Assembly (NCBI GenBank): GCA_963756495.1
Contig: CAVWNS010000002.1
Span: 310,001-374,000, forward strand
Reading direction: 5' to 3'
Length of the DNA: 64,000 nucleotides
Source: DATFDN01 sp963756495
Lineage (GTDB): Bacteria; Pseudomonadota; Alphaproteobacteria; Acetobacterales; Acetobacteraceae
The notes under the pieces were generated by a model. That model made no database searches and was not told the origin of the DNA. It was given only the letters and a program-made list of their open reading frames with translations. This document shows positions 18,307 through 28,072 of this stretch, one piece after another. Made by a program: the position numbers and the translations under genes. Within the stretch, counting starts at the first letter, position 1; each line of letters starts with the position of its first letter.

Positions 18307-19733
18307 CATTACAGTTGCGCTTTCCTATGGTGAGCTGCGCGAGCGGCGGCTTGATGGGCCCGTCTCCAGAGTGACCAGGCGATGATGTGCGCGGGTTGGA
18401 TGCGTCGTCTTGCAAGCCGCGTTGCTATGCGCCGGATTTCCTGGACCGACCAGCGGATGAGGTCCGGGTCCGCGGCATCCGCCTCGGCGGGGTTTTTTTC
18501 GGCGTGGCCGCCACTGCATTGGCCTTGTTGCGAATGATCGCCATCATGGCGAAGGCGAGCATCACGAGCGAGACGTGCCGATGCCATCCGTGCCAGGACC
18601 GGGTCTCATTGTGATCGAGGCCAAGCTCGTTCTTGGCGGTCTCGAAGCTGTCTTCGATGGACCAACGATGACCTTCGACGGCAACCAGCGTGGCGATTGG
18701 GGTTCCGGTCGGACACCAGGTCGAGAAGAATGCCATCTCGCCGTTGGCGATATGGCGACGGATCAGCAATCCGCGCGTCCATGCCTCGTCTTCCGCGCCG
18801 CCGAACTCACCGGCTTTGAGGTCGGCGAGTTCCACGTAGCACCACTCGTGCAGGCGCGGCCCCTTGGTCCCGGCCCCGGCCGACAGGCGCTGCCAGTCTG
18901 CCGTGGCCCGGGACGCGGCGATCGCCTCGGCGCTACCCGCGATCAGTTGTCTTTTGCCCCAGGAATGGAACCGATGCGCGCCGGTCACCCCGAGCACGTA
19001 GCCACGGTCGGCCCGGCGCAGCACCTGCTCGACCTCGCCGACGCCATAGACGGCGTCGGCGGCCACCCACGCGAACGGTACGTTCGCGGCCAACGCACGC
19101 TTGATCATCTGCACGGCGATGCGCGGCTTGGTCGCGAAGCTGATGTCACTTCGCACATGTGCGCTGGCCAACCGGGCCGGGTCGTCGGTCCAGGCTTTCG
19201 GCAGATACAGTGATCGGTCGATGAAGGCGTGGCCGTGGCGCGAGGCATAGGCGGCGAACACGCCGATCTGGCAGTTGGTGATCTTGCCCGCCGATCCCGT
19301 GTATTGCCGCGCAACCCCGCACGACGCGCGGCCCTGCTTGAGGAATCCGGTCTCGTCGATGACCAGCACCGCGCCGCTGTCACTCAGCGCCTCAACAACA
19401 TACTCCCGCACGACGTCGCGCAGAGCATCCGCGTCCCATTGGCCGCGTCCCAGCACCGACTGTTGCCGCCACGGGCCAGGATCACCTGCCGCTTCCGCTC
19501 GCATCCAGCCGGTCTTGCGCCGTTCCTCGCCGAGCAGACCATCCAGGAAAAGCCCGGCCGAGACCGCCATCCGCTCCTGCTTGAACAGCGAACGCATCCG
19601 CGCTTTGACGTCACGCAGCGACGAGGCCCAAAGCTCCAGCGTCGTCTCGATCGATGCTCCCGACACCACGATCTCCGAATCGAGTCATGGTTCCGCATCC
19701 ATTCAGAGTTCAGAGGTCAGCGCAACTGTAATG
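18307..19733. mobile_element. IS701-family insertion sequence, copy 1 (complete)
   Basis: A 1427-bp element with inverted ends CATTACAGTTGCGCT at both termini. It is flanked by a 4-bp direct repeat CTAT at 18303-18306 and 19734-19737, matching the CTAN-type targets seen for IS701 relatives. A second, degraded copy lies at 41734-42854 with a CTAG duplication. The stop codon of the transposase lies within the left inverted repeat. Confidence 0.85.
18309..19669 (-). CDS. IS701-family transposase with a frame switch at an A7 run
   Basis: The main frame gives 414 residues beginning MVSGASIETTLELWASSLRD. It carries 'GAVLVIDETGFLKQG' (first Asp), 'VPFAWVAADAVYG' (second Asp) and 'HRWSIEDSFETAKNELGLDH' (Glu region with the YREK-like helix). 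Near 18495 a run of seven A occurs after CCG; a -1 shift there leads into 'NPAEADAADPDLIRWSVQEIRRIATRL' and ends 'AHIIAWSLWRRAHQAA..KAQL' at 18309, which is the expected family C-terminus. The slip site suggests programmed or transcriptional frameshifting; a lost A is the alternative. Confidence 0.8.
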
Positions 19734-19880
19734 CTATGCTTCAGTGTTGCGAACTGCTACGCATGGCATGATGCAGTGTACGGAAGTGCTCATTATTTTT
19801 CCACGCAGGACGTGCCGGTCCCTGTTCCCGCACGCGGCAGCCCTCGCCGGCAGCCGGATGCGCCAGCCAAGCGGCTTTGC

Positions 19881-20864
19881 TCAGGCGAGACTTGATTGCG
19901 CCGCCGCCGCCAGCACGGCGTGGCCCTGCGCGGTCGGATGCAGCGTGTCGAAGAACAGGTAGCCGTTCGCCGCCGCGCCGCTCGCGCGCAAGGTTCCGCT
20001 GCCCGCGTCGGTATAGTTGCCCGTCCACAACGGGTCGGTCACATTGGTCAGGCTGAATGCGGCGGGGTTGGCCACCGCGGCGTCCAGCAGCGAGTACGCG
20101 TCCACGAGGTGCAGATTGAGCTGGTCCGCGCTCGCGACCGGTTGCAGCGAGGCGCTCAGCTCCTGGTCATACAGGGCGGAGAGCGAGGAGGCGAGTTGCG
20201 ACACCGCAACTCCCTGGCTCGTCACCGCCGGCGTCTGCCCTAGATCGGGCACGTTCAGCACAACCAGGTTCCGCGCGCCGTCGGCGGCAAGGCCGGCGAT
20301 GAAGTGGGTCTCGTCGGCGACCGCATCGCCGATGTCGGTCAGCGAATTGGCGGGGTTCGCGACAAACGCCGCGAGGGCGTCGCGCACGTCGTTCCCACCG
20401 ATCGAGAGCGTATAGAGCGCGTTGGCCTGCGGCTTCGGGTCCGCCAGCGCGAACTGCGCGAGCTGGGACGGCAGATCGATCGGCGTCACGGCGTGCAGGG
20501 GCGTCGCTCCGGTCTCGGCGTCGCCATAGGCGAAATCGGTCCCGCCAAGCAGGCTCGGCGTCACCGAAGGCAGGTTCAGCGAGGCCGCGAGGTCCTGCAC
20601 CCAGACGGGGCCGTTGGTGAATCTCCCGTCGGAGTAGGGCGGCGAGACCGGGATCGTGTGCAGGCTCACGCTGTAGGCGTTTCCCGCGTCGGAGAGGCTG
20701 TCACCGAAGGCATAAAGGGTGCTGTAGGGCCCGGTGGACGTGCCCTGCGATCCCAGGTTGGTGCCGAGCACCCGCCCCACCGCCGAGGTGAGGTCGGCCA
20801 CGGCATCGCCGACGAAGTCCGGCACCGCACTCAGCCCGAGCGATGCGGCGTTGATCAGGCTCAT
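19881..20864 (-). CDS. GDSL/SGNH family esterase or lipase
   Basis: A 327-residue SGNH hydrolase. Block I is 'LYAFGDSLSDAGNAY' (nucleophile Ser in GDS), block III is 'LYTLSIGGNDVRDAL' (Gly-Asn of the oxyanion hole), and block V is 'GYLFFDTLHPTAQGHAVLA' (Asp-x-x-His). It lacks a clear signal peptide; the N-terminus MSLINAASLGLSAVPDFVGD is mildly hydrophobic. It resembles the esterase domain of outer-membrane autotransporter lipases but has no beta-barrel. A truncated copy lies 2.3 kb away on the same strand, with the ArsR gene and IS701 in between. It is divergent from the SDR gene at 21043. Confidence 0.85.
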   Translation of the reverse strand: MSLINAASLGLSAVPDFVGDAVADLTSAVGRVLGTNLGSQGTSTGPYSTLYAFGDSLSDAGNAYSVSLHTIPVSPPYSDGRFTNGPVWVQDLAASLNLPSVTPSLLGGTDFAYGDAETGATPLHAVTPIDLPSQLAQFALADPKPQANALYTLSIGGNDVRDALAAFVANPANSLTDIGDAVADETHFIAGLAADGARNLVVLNVPDLGQTPAVTSQGVAVSQLASSLSALYDQELSASLQPVASADQLNLHLVDAYSLLDAAVANPAAFSLTNVTDPLWTGNYTDAGSGTLRASGAAANGYLFFDTLHPTAQGHAVLAAAAQSSLA

Positions 20865-21042
20865 GATCCATTCCTCCCAGACGCTGGCTAAGGGTTAGAC
20901 CCGGCATCGCGAAACGGTCCAGACCAGTTCGCAGCCGTCCGGTAGCTGGCCCCGCTGCCGGCCGCGGGGTGGTCGGCATGCGTCCGACGGGGTACGGTGC
21001 TGGCACCGCCGCGCACGCGGCACCGGAGTAAGGATACCGAGC

Positions 21043-21954
21043 ATGGACATTCGCTACGACGACCGGGTCGCCATCGTCACCGGGGCCGGCGCCGGGCTGG
21101 GCCGAGCGCATGCGCTGCTGCTGGCCGGGCGCGGCGCCAAGGTGGTGGTCAACGATCCCGGCGGCGCGGTGGACGGACGCGGCAGCGCGCACGCCGTCGC
21201 CGATCAGGTGGTGGCGGAGATCAAGGCCAAGGGCGGCGAGGCGGTCGCCAACTACAACTCGGTCGCCGACTGGGACGGCGCGCAGTCCATCGTCAAGACC
21301 GCCACCGACACCTGGGGCCGGCTGGACATCCTGGTCAACAACGCCGGCATCCTGCGCGACAAGGCGTTCAACAACATGGACGTGCAGGATTTCGAGACGG
21401 TCGTGCAGGTCCACCTGACGGGCACCGCGTACTGCACCCGCGCCGCCTGGCCGGTGATGCGCGCGCAGGGCTACGGCCGCGTGGTCGTCACGTCGTCCAC
21501 CTCCGGCACTTTCGGCAATTTCGGCCAGGCCAACTACGGCGCGGCGAAGGCCGCCGTCTGCGGGCTGGCGAATTGCCTGCGGTTCGAGGGCGCGAAGTTT
21601 AACATCCTGACCAACGTCATCTCGCCGGCCGCGCTGACCCGCATGACCGAGGGCCTGATGAACCCGGCCATCGCCCCGTACCTGAAGCCCGAGCTGGTCT
21701 CCCCCGCGGTCGCCTGGCTGTGCAGCGAGCAGTGCAACGTCTCCGGCCAGATCATCTTCGCCCAGGCCGGCGGCTTTACATGCCTCCAGGTTTTCGAGAC
21801 CGAGGGCGTGCAGTTCGACCCCGACCAGCCGGTGACGATCGAGATGTTCGCCGAGGCGTTCCCGCGCATCTCCGACCTGGCGAACGCGCATCCGCTGCGC
21901 ACGATCGGCGGCGAGATGGAGAACAAGCTGCGCGCGATCGGCAAGATCGGTTGA
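21043..21954 (+). CDS. SDR family oxidoreductase, (3R)-hydroxyacyl-CoA dehydrogenase type
   Basis: A 303-residue short-chain dehydrogenase. The NAD(P) motif is 'TGAGAGLGRAHAL' at residues 13-25. 'LDILVNNAGILRDKAF' follows at about 94-109, and the catalytic set is Ser151/152, Tyr165 and Lys169 ('NYGAAKA'). The extended loop 'VVNDPGGAVDGRGSAHAVADQVVAEIKAKGGEAV' is diagnostic of the subgroup related to the dehydrogenase domain of peroxisomal multifunctional enzyme 2. The likely role is oxidation of a 3-hydroxyacyl-CoA or similar alcohol. The D-amino-acid dehydrogenase gene follows after 14 bases. Confidence 0.85.
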   Translation: MDIRYDDRVAIVTGAGAGLGRAHALLLAGRGAKVVVNDPGGAVDGRGSAHAVADQVVAEIKAKGGEAVANYNSVADWDGAQSIVKTATDTWGRLDILVNNAGILRDKAFNNMDVQDFETVVQVHLTGTAYCTRAAWPVMRAQGYGRVVVTSSTSGTFGNFGQANYGAAKAAVCGLANCLRFEGAKFNILTNVISPAALTRMTEGLMNPAIAPYLKPELVSPAVAWLCSEQCNVSGQIIFAQAGGFTCLQVFETEGVQFDPDQPVTIEMFAEAFPRISDLANAHPLRTIGGEMENKLRAIGKIG

Positions 21955-21968
21955 CCAACCGCGCGGCG

Positions 21969-23246
21969 ATGCCCGTCCACGTCGTCGTCATCGGCGCCGG
22001 CATCGTCGGCGCCGCCTCCGCGATCGAGCTGCTGCGCGACGGAAACCGCGTCAGCATCCTCGACCCCGGCGAGCCCGGCGGGACGCAGGCGGCGAGCTTC
22101 GGCAACGGGTGCTTGCTCTCGCCCAGCTCCGTCGTGCCAATGTCCTCGCCGGGCATCTGGCGCAAGGTGCCGGGCTGGCTGCGCGACCCGCTCGGGCCGC
22201 TGACGATCCGCTGGCGCTATCTGCCGCGCATGCTGCCCTGGCTCACGCGGTTCCTCGCCGCCGGCGCGACCGAGGCGAAGGTCGCCGCCGTCGGCCGCGC
22301 GCTGCGCCCGCTGCTGATCGAATCCCCCGAACGCCACCAGCGCCTCGCCGACGAAGCCGGCGTCGGCGCGCTGATCCAGCGCACCGGATTCCTTTATGTC
22401 TTTCCCTCGCGTGCGGATTTCGAGGCCGAGGCGCTCGCCTGGCGCGTGCGGCGCGACAATGGCGTGCGCTGGATCGAGCTGGACGAGAACGAACTGCGCC
22501 AGCGCGAGCCGAGCATCGACCGGCGCTACCGCTTCGGCCTGCTGGTCGAGGAGGGTGGGCATTGCCGCGATCCCGGCGCCTATGTCGCCGCGCTGGTGCG
22601 CCACGCCGAGGCGCTCGGGGCCGAGCGGCGCACCGCGCGCGCCACCGGCTTCCGCATTGAGGACAAGCACCTCCGCGCTGTGCAGACCGATGGCGGCGAC
22701 ATCGCCTGCGACAAGGCGGTGATCGCCGCCGGCGCCTGGTCGCGCGCGCTGGCCGCCGCCGCCGGCGACCGGGTGCCGCTGGAGAGCGAGCGCGGCTACC
22801 ACGCCCTGATCGCCGCTCCCGAGAGCGCCCCGCGCCTGCCGGTGATGCCGAGCGACGGCAAGATGTCGATCACCCACATGGCCGGCGGCCTGCGCATCGC
22901 CGGACAGGTCGAGCTGGCGGGGCTGGAGGCCGCGCCGAACTGGCGCCGCGCCGAGATCCTGCGCGACTTCGCCCAGCGCCTGTTCCCCGGCCTGCCGCGC
23001 GAGATTCCGGCCTCGCAGGTGAGCTTCTGGATGGGCCACCGCCCGTCGCTGCCCGACGGCCTGCCCTGCATCGGCCCGGCCTCGGCCTCCGCCGACATCG
23101 TGCACGCGTTCGGGCACGGTCATGTCGGCCTCGCCGCCGGCGCGACGACCGGCCGGCTGGTCGCCGATCTTGTCAGCGGCAAGGCCCCGCCCATCGACAT
23201 GCGCCCCTACCAGGCGCGACGCTTCGCCTCAAGAGCGCACGTCTAG
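21969..23246 (+). CDS. D-amino acid dehydrogenase, DadA-like FAD oxidoreductase
   Basis: A 425-residue DAO-family flavoprotein. The FAD motif is 'VVVIGAGIVGAASAIELLRDG' near residue 5. 'AASFGNGCLLSPSSVVPMSSPGIWRKVPGWL' is the DadA-specific stretch after the dinucleotide fold, and 'WMGHRPSLPDGLPCIGPAS' with 'FGHGHVGLAAGATTGRLVADL' closes the FAD domain. It would oxidise D-amino acids to 2-oxo acids and pass electrons to the quinone pool at the membrane. The ATG at 21969 was chosen since it begins the conserved fold; a TTG at 21953 is the alternative. Confidence 0.85.
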   Translation: MPVHVVVIGAGIVGAASAIELLRDGNRVSILDPGEPGGTQAASFGNGCLLSPSSVVPMSSPGIWRKVPGWLRDPLGPLTIRWRYLPRMLPWLTRFLAAGATEAKVAAVGRALRPLLIESPERHQRLADEAGVGALIQRTGFLYVFPSRADFEAEALAWRVRRDNGVRWIELDENELRQREPSIDRRYRFGLLVEEGGHCRDPGAYVAALVRHAEALGAERRTARATGFRIEDKHLRAVQTDGGDIACDKAVIAAGAWSRALAAAAGDRVPLESERGYHALIAAPESAPRLPVMPSDGKMSITHMAGGLRIAGQVELAGLEAAPNWRRAEILRDFAQRLFPGLPREIPASQVSFWMGHRPSLPDGLPCIGPASASADIVHAFGHGHVGLAAGATTGRLVADLVSGKAPPIDMRPYQARRFASRAHV

Positions 23247-23261
23247 CCTCTCACCCCACTG

Positions 23262-23296
23262 CTCCCTCTCCCTCCGGGAGAGGGCCGGGGTGAGGG
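23262..23296. terminator. CCCTCTCCC hairpin after dadA-like gene
   Basis: CCCTCTCCC-TCC-GGGAGAGGG forms a 9-bp stem and is followed by CCGGGGTGAGGGG, which can pair with the preceding CCTCTCACCCC. This composite hairpin is a common intergenic motif in GC-rich bacteria. It sits 15 bases past the stop codon and probably ends the SDR-dadA transcript. Confidence 0.55.
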
Positions 23297-23375
23297 GCTA
23301 CGCGCAATAATTTCTTCATCGCGGACTTTCCGGTGCTAGAACCACCACGGTTCATGACAGCCGAGGCTTCCCCGC

Positions 23376-24299
23376 ATGCATTGTTGGTTCCTGGCGCTTG
23401 GCGCCGCCCTCGCCAGCCCCGTCGCCATGGCGACCGCCGCCACGCTTCAGGTCGGTCCCGGACAGTCCTACGCCCAGCCCAGCCAGGCGGTGGCGGCGGC
23501 GCACAATGGCGACACCATCGCCATCAATCCGGGCCAGTATTTCGACTGCGCGGTGGTGCGCCAGAGCAATCTGACGATCGAGGGCGTCGGCGCGGGCGCG
23601 GTGCTGACCGACAAGCCGTGTCAGGGCAAGGCGCTGCTGGTCATCGACGGCAACGACGTCACCATCCGCAACCTCACGCTGCAACGCGCGCGCGTGCCCG
23701 ACGAGAACGGCGCCGGAATCCGCGCCGAGGGCGGCAACCTGACAATCGAGAACACGCGCTTTCTCAACAACCAGAACGGCATCTTGTCGGCCAGCAACCC
23801 CGACGCGACCATCCGCATCCTCGGCAGCGCGTTCATCGGCAACGGCGTCTGCAACGGCAATTGCGCGCACGGGATCTACATCAACCACGTCAAGCTGCTG
23901 GACGTCGAGCGGTCCCGCTTCTGGGACACCCACCAGGGTCACGCCATCAAGTCGCGGGCGCTGGCGACCCGGATCATCGGCTGCGACATCGAGGACGGTC
24001 CCGAGGGCAGCGCCAGTTATCTGATCGAGGCCCCGAACGGCGGCAGCCTGGTCGTCGCGGACACGCGCCTGGAGAAGGGACCGCACTCGGAGAACCAGGC
24101 CAACGTCGTGATGATCGGGGCCGAGGGCGTCAGCCAGCCCACCGATCAGCTCGTGTTCCGCAACAACACGCTGGTCAACGACGAAGGCCGGCCCACGACC
24201 TTCGTGCACAACGTCACCGCCACGCCCGCCCAGCTCGTCGGCAACACTTACCAGGGAAGCCCGGTGCGCCCTTTAGCGGGGGATGGATCGACCAAGTGA
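23376..24299 (+). CDS. exported right-handed beta-helix repeat protein
   Basis: A 307-residue protein with a signal peptide (MHCWFLALGAALASPVAMAT, cleavage near TAA-T). The rest is a parallel beta-helix: repeated 'VTIRNLTLQRARV', 'LTIENTRFLNNQNGI', 'IRILGSAFIGNGV', 'LLDVERSRFWDTHQGHAIKS', 'TRIIGCDIEDG', 'LVVADTRLEKG' and 'LVFRNNTLVNDEG' rungs. Such folds occur in pectate lyase-like and carbohydrate-binding proteins. No catalytic set can be assigned. Cys residues in 'CNGNCAHG' may form a disulphide in the periplasm. Confidence 0.75.
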   Translation: MHCWFLALGAALASPVAMATAATLQVGPGQSYAQPSQAVAAAHNGDTIAINPGQYFDCAVVRQSNLTIEGVGAGAVLTDKPCQGKALLVIDGNDVTIRNLTLQRARVPDENGAGIRAEGGNLTIENTRFLNNQNGILSASNPDATIRILGSAFIGNGVCNGNCAHGIYINHVKLLDVERSRFWDTHQGHAIKSRALATRIIGCDIEDGPEGSASYLIEAPNGGSLVVADTRLEKGPHSENQANVVMIGAEGVSQPTDQLVFRNNTLVNDEGRPTTFVHNVTATPAQLVGNTYQGSPVRPLAGDGSTK

Positions 24300-24445
24300 C
24301 GTTCGTCCTGAAGGCTCGCCTCGCGCGCCTCGACCATCTCGCCAAGGTCGCGGTGAGCCACCTCCTGCAATAAGCGCCGCGCCCGGTTGCCACCGGACCG
24401 GGCGGCGGCGAGACTGCCGAAAGACATCGTCGGCAGGAGACGCAC

Positions 24446-25141
24446 ATGCCCGAACGGCCGTTCACCCAGGCTGACCTCGACACCCTGAAGCAATGGGACA
24501 CGCCCACCATCTGCAACGGGCTGGAGATCGTGGCGCCGGAGCGGCGGGCGATCGGCTTCACCACCCAGCCGCTGGTGCCGATCGAGCCCAAGCTGCCGCC
24601 GATAGTCGGCCTCGCCCGCGTCGGCATGATCCGCGCCAAGGAGGCGCCGCGCGGGGCGGTCGCCAACCGGCTCGACTGGTACGACTACGTGGCGGACGCG
24701 GACCTGCCCACCATCGTCGTGCTGCAAGACCTCGACGACACGCCCGGTTACGGCGCCTTCTGGGGCGAGGTCCATTCCACCGTCCACAAGGCGCTGGGCG
24801 CGCTGGGCTGCGTGACAGACGGCTCGTATCGCGACATCGACGCCTGGGCCGAGGGCTTCCAGATCATCGGCGGCATGGTCTGCCCGAGCCACGCCCACGT
24901 CCACCTGGTCGATTTCGGCAAGCCGGTGAACGTGCACGGGATGAACGCCGCGCATGACGACGTGGTCCACGCCGACCGCCACGGCGCGGTGGTCATCCCG
25001 GCCGACGCGGTGCGCAAGCTGCCCGCGGCGATCGAGCTGATCGCCCGGCGCGAGAAGGTGATCCTCGATATCTGCCACGCGCCGGACTTCTCGCCGGCCA
25101 AGCTGCGCGAGGCGATCCGGCGATCCGGCGAGATCCACTGA
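24446..25141 (+). CDS. RraA-family protein (HMG/CHA aldolase-like)
   Basis: A 231-residue RraA/MenG-like protein. The core motif 'GAFWGEVHSTVHKALGALGCVTDGSYRDIDAW' contains the conserved G-x-x-G substrate loop and the 'TDG..RD' metal and catalytic segment. Family members act as 4-hydroxy-4-methyl-2-oxoglutarate/oxaloacetate aldolases or decarboxylases, or as RNase E inhibitors. At 231 residues this one is longer than E. coli RraA (161) and fits the aldolase-like branch. 'GAAGAG'-type ribosome site AGGAGA lies just before the ATG. Its link to the neighbouring genes is unclear. Confidence 0.8.
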   Translation: MPERPFTQADLDTLKQWDTPTICNGLEIVAPERRAIGFTTQPLVPIEPKLPPIVGLARVGMIRAKEAPRGAVANRLDWYDYVADADLPTIVVLQDLDDTPGYGAFWGEVHSTVHKALGALGCVTDGSYRDIDAWAEGFQIIGGMVCPSHAHVHLVDFGKPVNVHGMNAAHDDVVHADRHGAVVIPADAVRKLPAAIELIARREKVILDICHAPDFSPAKLREAIRRSGEIH

Positions 25142-25201
25142 GCCGGCAAGCGGCGGGCGTCGAGCCTTGACGCCCGTCCGGCCGGTCCGCACATCCCGCT
25201 C

Positions 25202-25648
25202 ATGCCCGACCCGTTCCTGCGCCCCGAGGAGCCCACCGCCGCCGCCGCCATCGCCGCGATCGGCGCGGAGCTTGACGTGTTCGACGACTGGATGGACCGC
25301 TACCAGTTCATCATCGAGCTGGGGCGCAAGCTGCCCCCCTTCCCCGAGGCCTGGATGGACGACGCCCACCGCGTCCCCGGCTGCCAGAGCAAGGTCTGGA
25401 TGGAGGCCGAGCGGCGCGACGGGCGGCTGTTCCTGGCCGGGGCCTCGGACGCGGCGATCGTCTCGGGTCTGGTGGCGCTGCTGCTGCGCGTCTACTCCGG
25501 CCGCCCGCCGCAGGAAATCACGGCGACCGACCCCGTTTTCCTCAAGGATCTGGGGCTGATCGAGGCGCTCTCCACCAATCGCGGCAACGGCATCGCCGCG
25601 ATGGCCCGCAAGATCCGCGACGTCGCGGCACTGCAACCCGCCGCGTAG
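25202..25648 (+). CDS. sufE: SufE family cysteine desulfurase sulfur acceptor
   Basis: A 148-residue SufE. The motif 'HRVPGCQSKVWM' places the sulfur-accepting Cys at residue 61. 'DWMDRYQFIIELGRKLPPFPE' is the conserved N-terminal helix and 'GLIEALSTNRGNGIAAMARKIRD' the C-terminal helix. It would take persulfide sulfur from a SufS-type desulfurase for Fe-S cluster assembly. No other suf gene is in the window. Confidence 0.9.
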   Translation: MPDPFLRPEEPTAAAAIAAIGAELDVFDDWMDRYQFIIELGRKLPPFPEAWMDDAHRVPGCQSKVWMEAERRDGRLFLAGASDAAIVSGLVALLLRVYSGRPPQEITATDPVFLKDLGLIEALSTNRGNGIAAMARKIRDVAALQPAA

Positions 25649-25737
25649 CAGAGACCCGGCCGTCCCATCAGACGGCGTGGCCGATGATCTCGGCCGCAAG
25701 GCGATGCCGAGGATAGAAGGCGGAGCAGGATCGGAAA

Positions 25738-28062
25738 CTACCCAGACGCCGTGGCGCCCAAGGCGTCCGCTCCCGCTTCGCGAGGGACCGTTGCAATGCG
25801 CAGCCCCGGGCCACGGCGAAGATCGTACGTCTCGCCGCTTACGACCACGGTCATCTTCTCTCCCGATAGAAGCGTCACCTCGACGGGGTTCTCGCCCTGA
25901 CCGATCCGGATCGTGAGCCGCCGACCACGCCATTGAACGCCAAACGCGAGACTGCGCCACTGCGCCGGCAGTCGCGGGTCGATGGCGATGCCCTCCGGGC
26001 GCAGCGAGAGTCCGGCGAAGCCGAACACCGCCGTCATCCAGCTCCCGCCGAGTGCCGCGATGTGCACGCCACCGTCGATCGCCACATGCGTATCGGCGAG
26101 GTCGATATCCGCGCTTTGCCGGAAGTAGCGCAACGCCATGTCGGAGTGGCCCAGCCGGGCGGCGACCAGCCCATGCATGGCCCGGCTCAGCGAGCTGCCC
26201 TGGCCGCATCGCGGCTCGTAGTAGCGGAAGTTCTTCGTCCCTGTCTCGCCCGCGAACTCCTCGGGCAGCAGCCCCAAGAGTGCCACGACATCGGCCTGCT
26301 TGATGACCTGGGACTTCTGCGTTCGCTCCCGCCCAAGCACCACGTCGATCGGCACGGAGCGGCCCGCGTAGTCGGCCAAGTCGATGTCTTCGAGAGCGAA
26401 ATAGCCTGCGAATTGCTCGAAGAGTCCCGTGTCAGGGTCGAAACCGGTCGTCATGGCCTCCGCCACGTTCAGCCACTGCTTCATCTCGGTGTCGTCCAGG
26501 CCGAGATGGCCGGCGAGGCGTTGCCCAGCGCTCGGGCCAGCGTTCGCGCAACAATGCGGCGACCTCCAGCGCGCGCCGGATGTTCCAGCGCGCCATGACG
26601 TTGGTGAAGGCGTTGTCGTCGATGTGTTCGTGATACTCGTCCGGTCCGATGACGCCGCGGATGTGGCAGTAGCCGTCGGCCTCCGGCTGCGCGCGGCTGG
26701 ACCAGAACCGGGCCGTCTCCAGCAGGATCTCGGCACCGGCGTCGAGCAGGAAGCCTTCATCGCCGGTCGCCTGCCAGTATTGCCAGACCGCGTAGGCGAC
26801 GTCCGCGCTGATGTGCTGCTCCTGCTTGCCGCAGAGGATATCGACGATCTTGCGGTCCGGACCGATGGCCTGCTCGGGCGTCATCTCCGCGCCGGTATCG
26901 GCGGACTCCCAGGCGTAGAGGGCGCCGCGCCAGCCCATCCCGGCCGCCTTCGCCCGCGCGGCGTCGAGCGTGCGGAAGCGATACATGAGCAGCGCTCGGG
27001 CCGCTTCGGGCCAGGTCAGGACATAGAAGGGCAGCAGGTAGATCTCGGTGTCCCAGAAGACGTGCCCATGATAGTCGTCGCCGGTCAGCGCCCGGGCGCC
27101 GATCGAGACGCGCTCGTCGGCCGGGTTGGCCGCGCTGTTCAGGTGGTAGAGGGCGAACCGCAAGCGCCCGCTGCGCCTCCGCGTCGCCCTCGACCTCCAC
27201 GTCGCTGCACTGCCACCGTTCTGGCCCAGGCCGCCTCGTGCGCCGCGACCACGCCGCGCCAGCCGATCTGTCGCGCAGCGCCGAGCTTGTCCCTAGCCTC
27301 GCCGCCGGGATCCAGCGCCGGGGATGTCGCTCCGCGCCACGGCGACGGAGCGCTCGAAGCACACGACCTGACCGGGGTGGGATGTCCAGCTCCAGGACCA
27401 TTTCAACGGGTCGACGTTCGGTCGGCGAGACATCGTGGCCATCGATCCGCAGCGATGCCGCGGCTGCCATGGCCAGGCCCTTCCGCGAATGCCGGGTGCG
27501 CCATACGCCGAGATCCTGATCGATCCGCTCGGCGACAAGCCCGAGTTCCACCCCCTCGAACGACGCTTCGAGCGTGATATCGACCGCGCCGTGCTCGAAC
27601 TCCCACTGGATCAGTTGCAGCCCGATCGCCCGCTCGCTCATCGACACGAGGCGCAGCGTGCGCACGCGCAGCGCCAGGGCGCCCACCGTCAACTGGCGGG
27701 TTTCACTGAGCAATGCGCCTCGCCGCACGTCGAGCGTCATGCGATGCGACGACACCTCGCCGGGGTGGTGCAACAAGGGTCCACCGGGCAGCCGAATCCG
27801 CACGTGCAGCCAGTCGGCGGCTGGAACAAGCACCGGTAAGGCCCCGGCCTCGTCGGACGTGTCGAACAGGCCGGCCACATAGGTCCGCGCTGGCACGACC
27901 CAACGTGCCCCTCGGGTCGTCGCGCGCGCTGCCCCGCACGCCCAGGAAGCCGTTGCTGATCGCGAAGCGCGATTCCACGCTGCTCTCGCGCAGCGGATCG
28001 TAGCCGTCCTTCACAAAGACCCAGGCGGGATCGGCCGTCGGCTCCAGCGCGTGGTCCATCAT
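25738..28062 (-). pseudogene. GH65 disaccharide phosphorylase, six frameshifts
   Basis: About 770 residues spread over several frames. The N-terminal start is 'MMDHALEPTADPAWVFVKDG' with 'RFAISNGFLGVRG'. The catalytic barrel carries 'GDDYHGHVFWDTEIYLLPFY', 'SADTGAEMTPEQ', 'HISADVAYAVWQYWQATGD' and 'GPDEYHEHIDDNAFTNVMA', which holds the catalytic Glu. 'QVIKQADVVALLGLLP' is the phosphate-side motif of kojibiose, maltose and trehalose phosphorylases. Breaks lie near 27900, 27376, 27316, 27221, 27163 and 26520; each is healed by removing one base. It starts 11 bases after the beta-phosphoglucomutase-like gene, the classic pair for phosphorolysis of an alpha-glucoside to beta-glucose 1-phosphate. 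Confidence 0.8.
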
Positions 28063-28072
28063 CCGACGCCGA

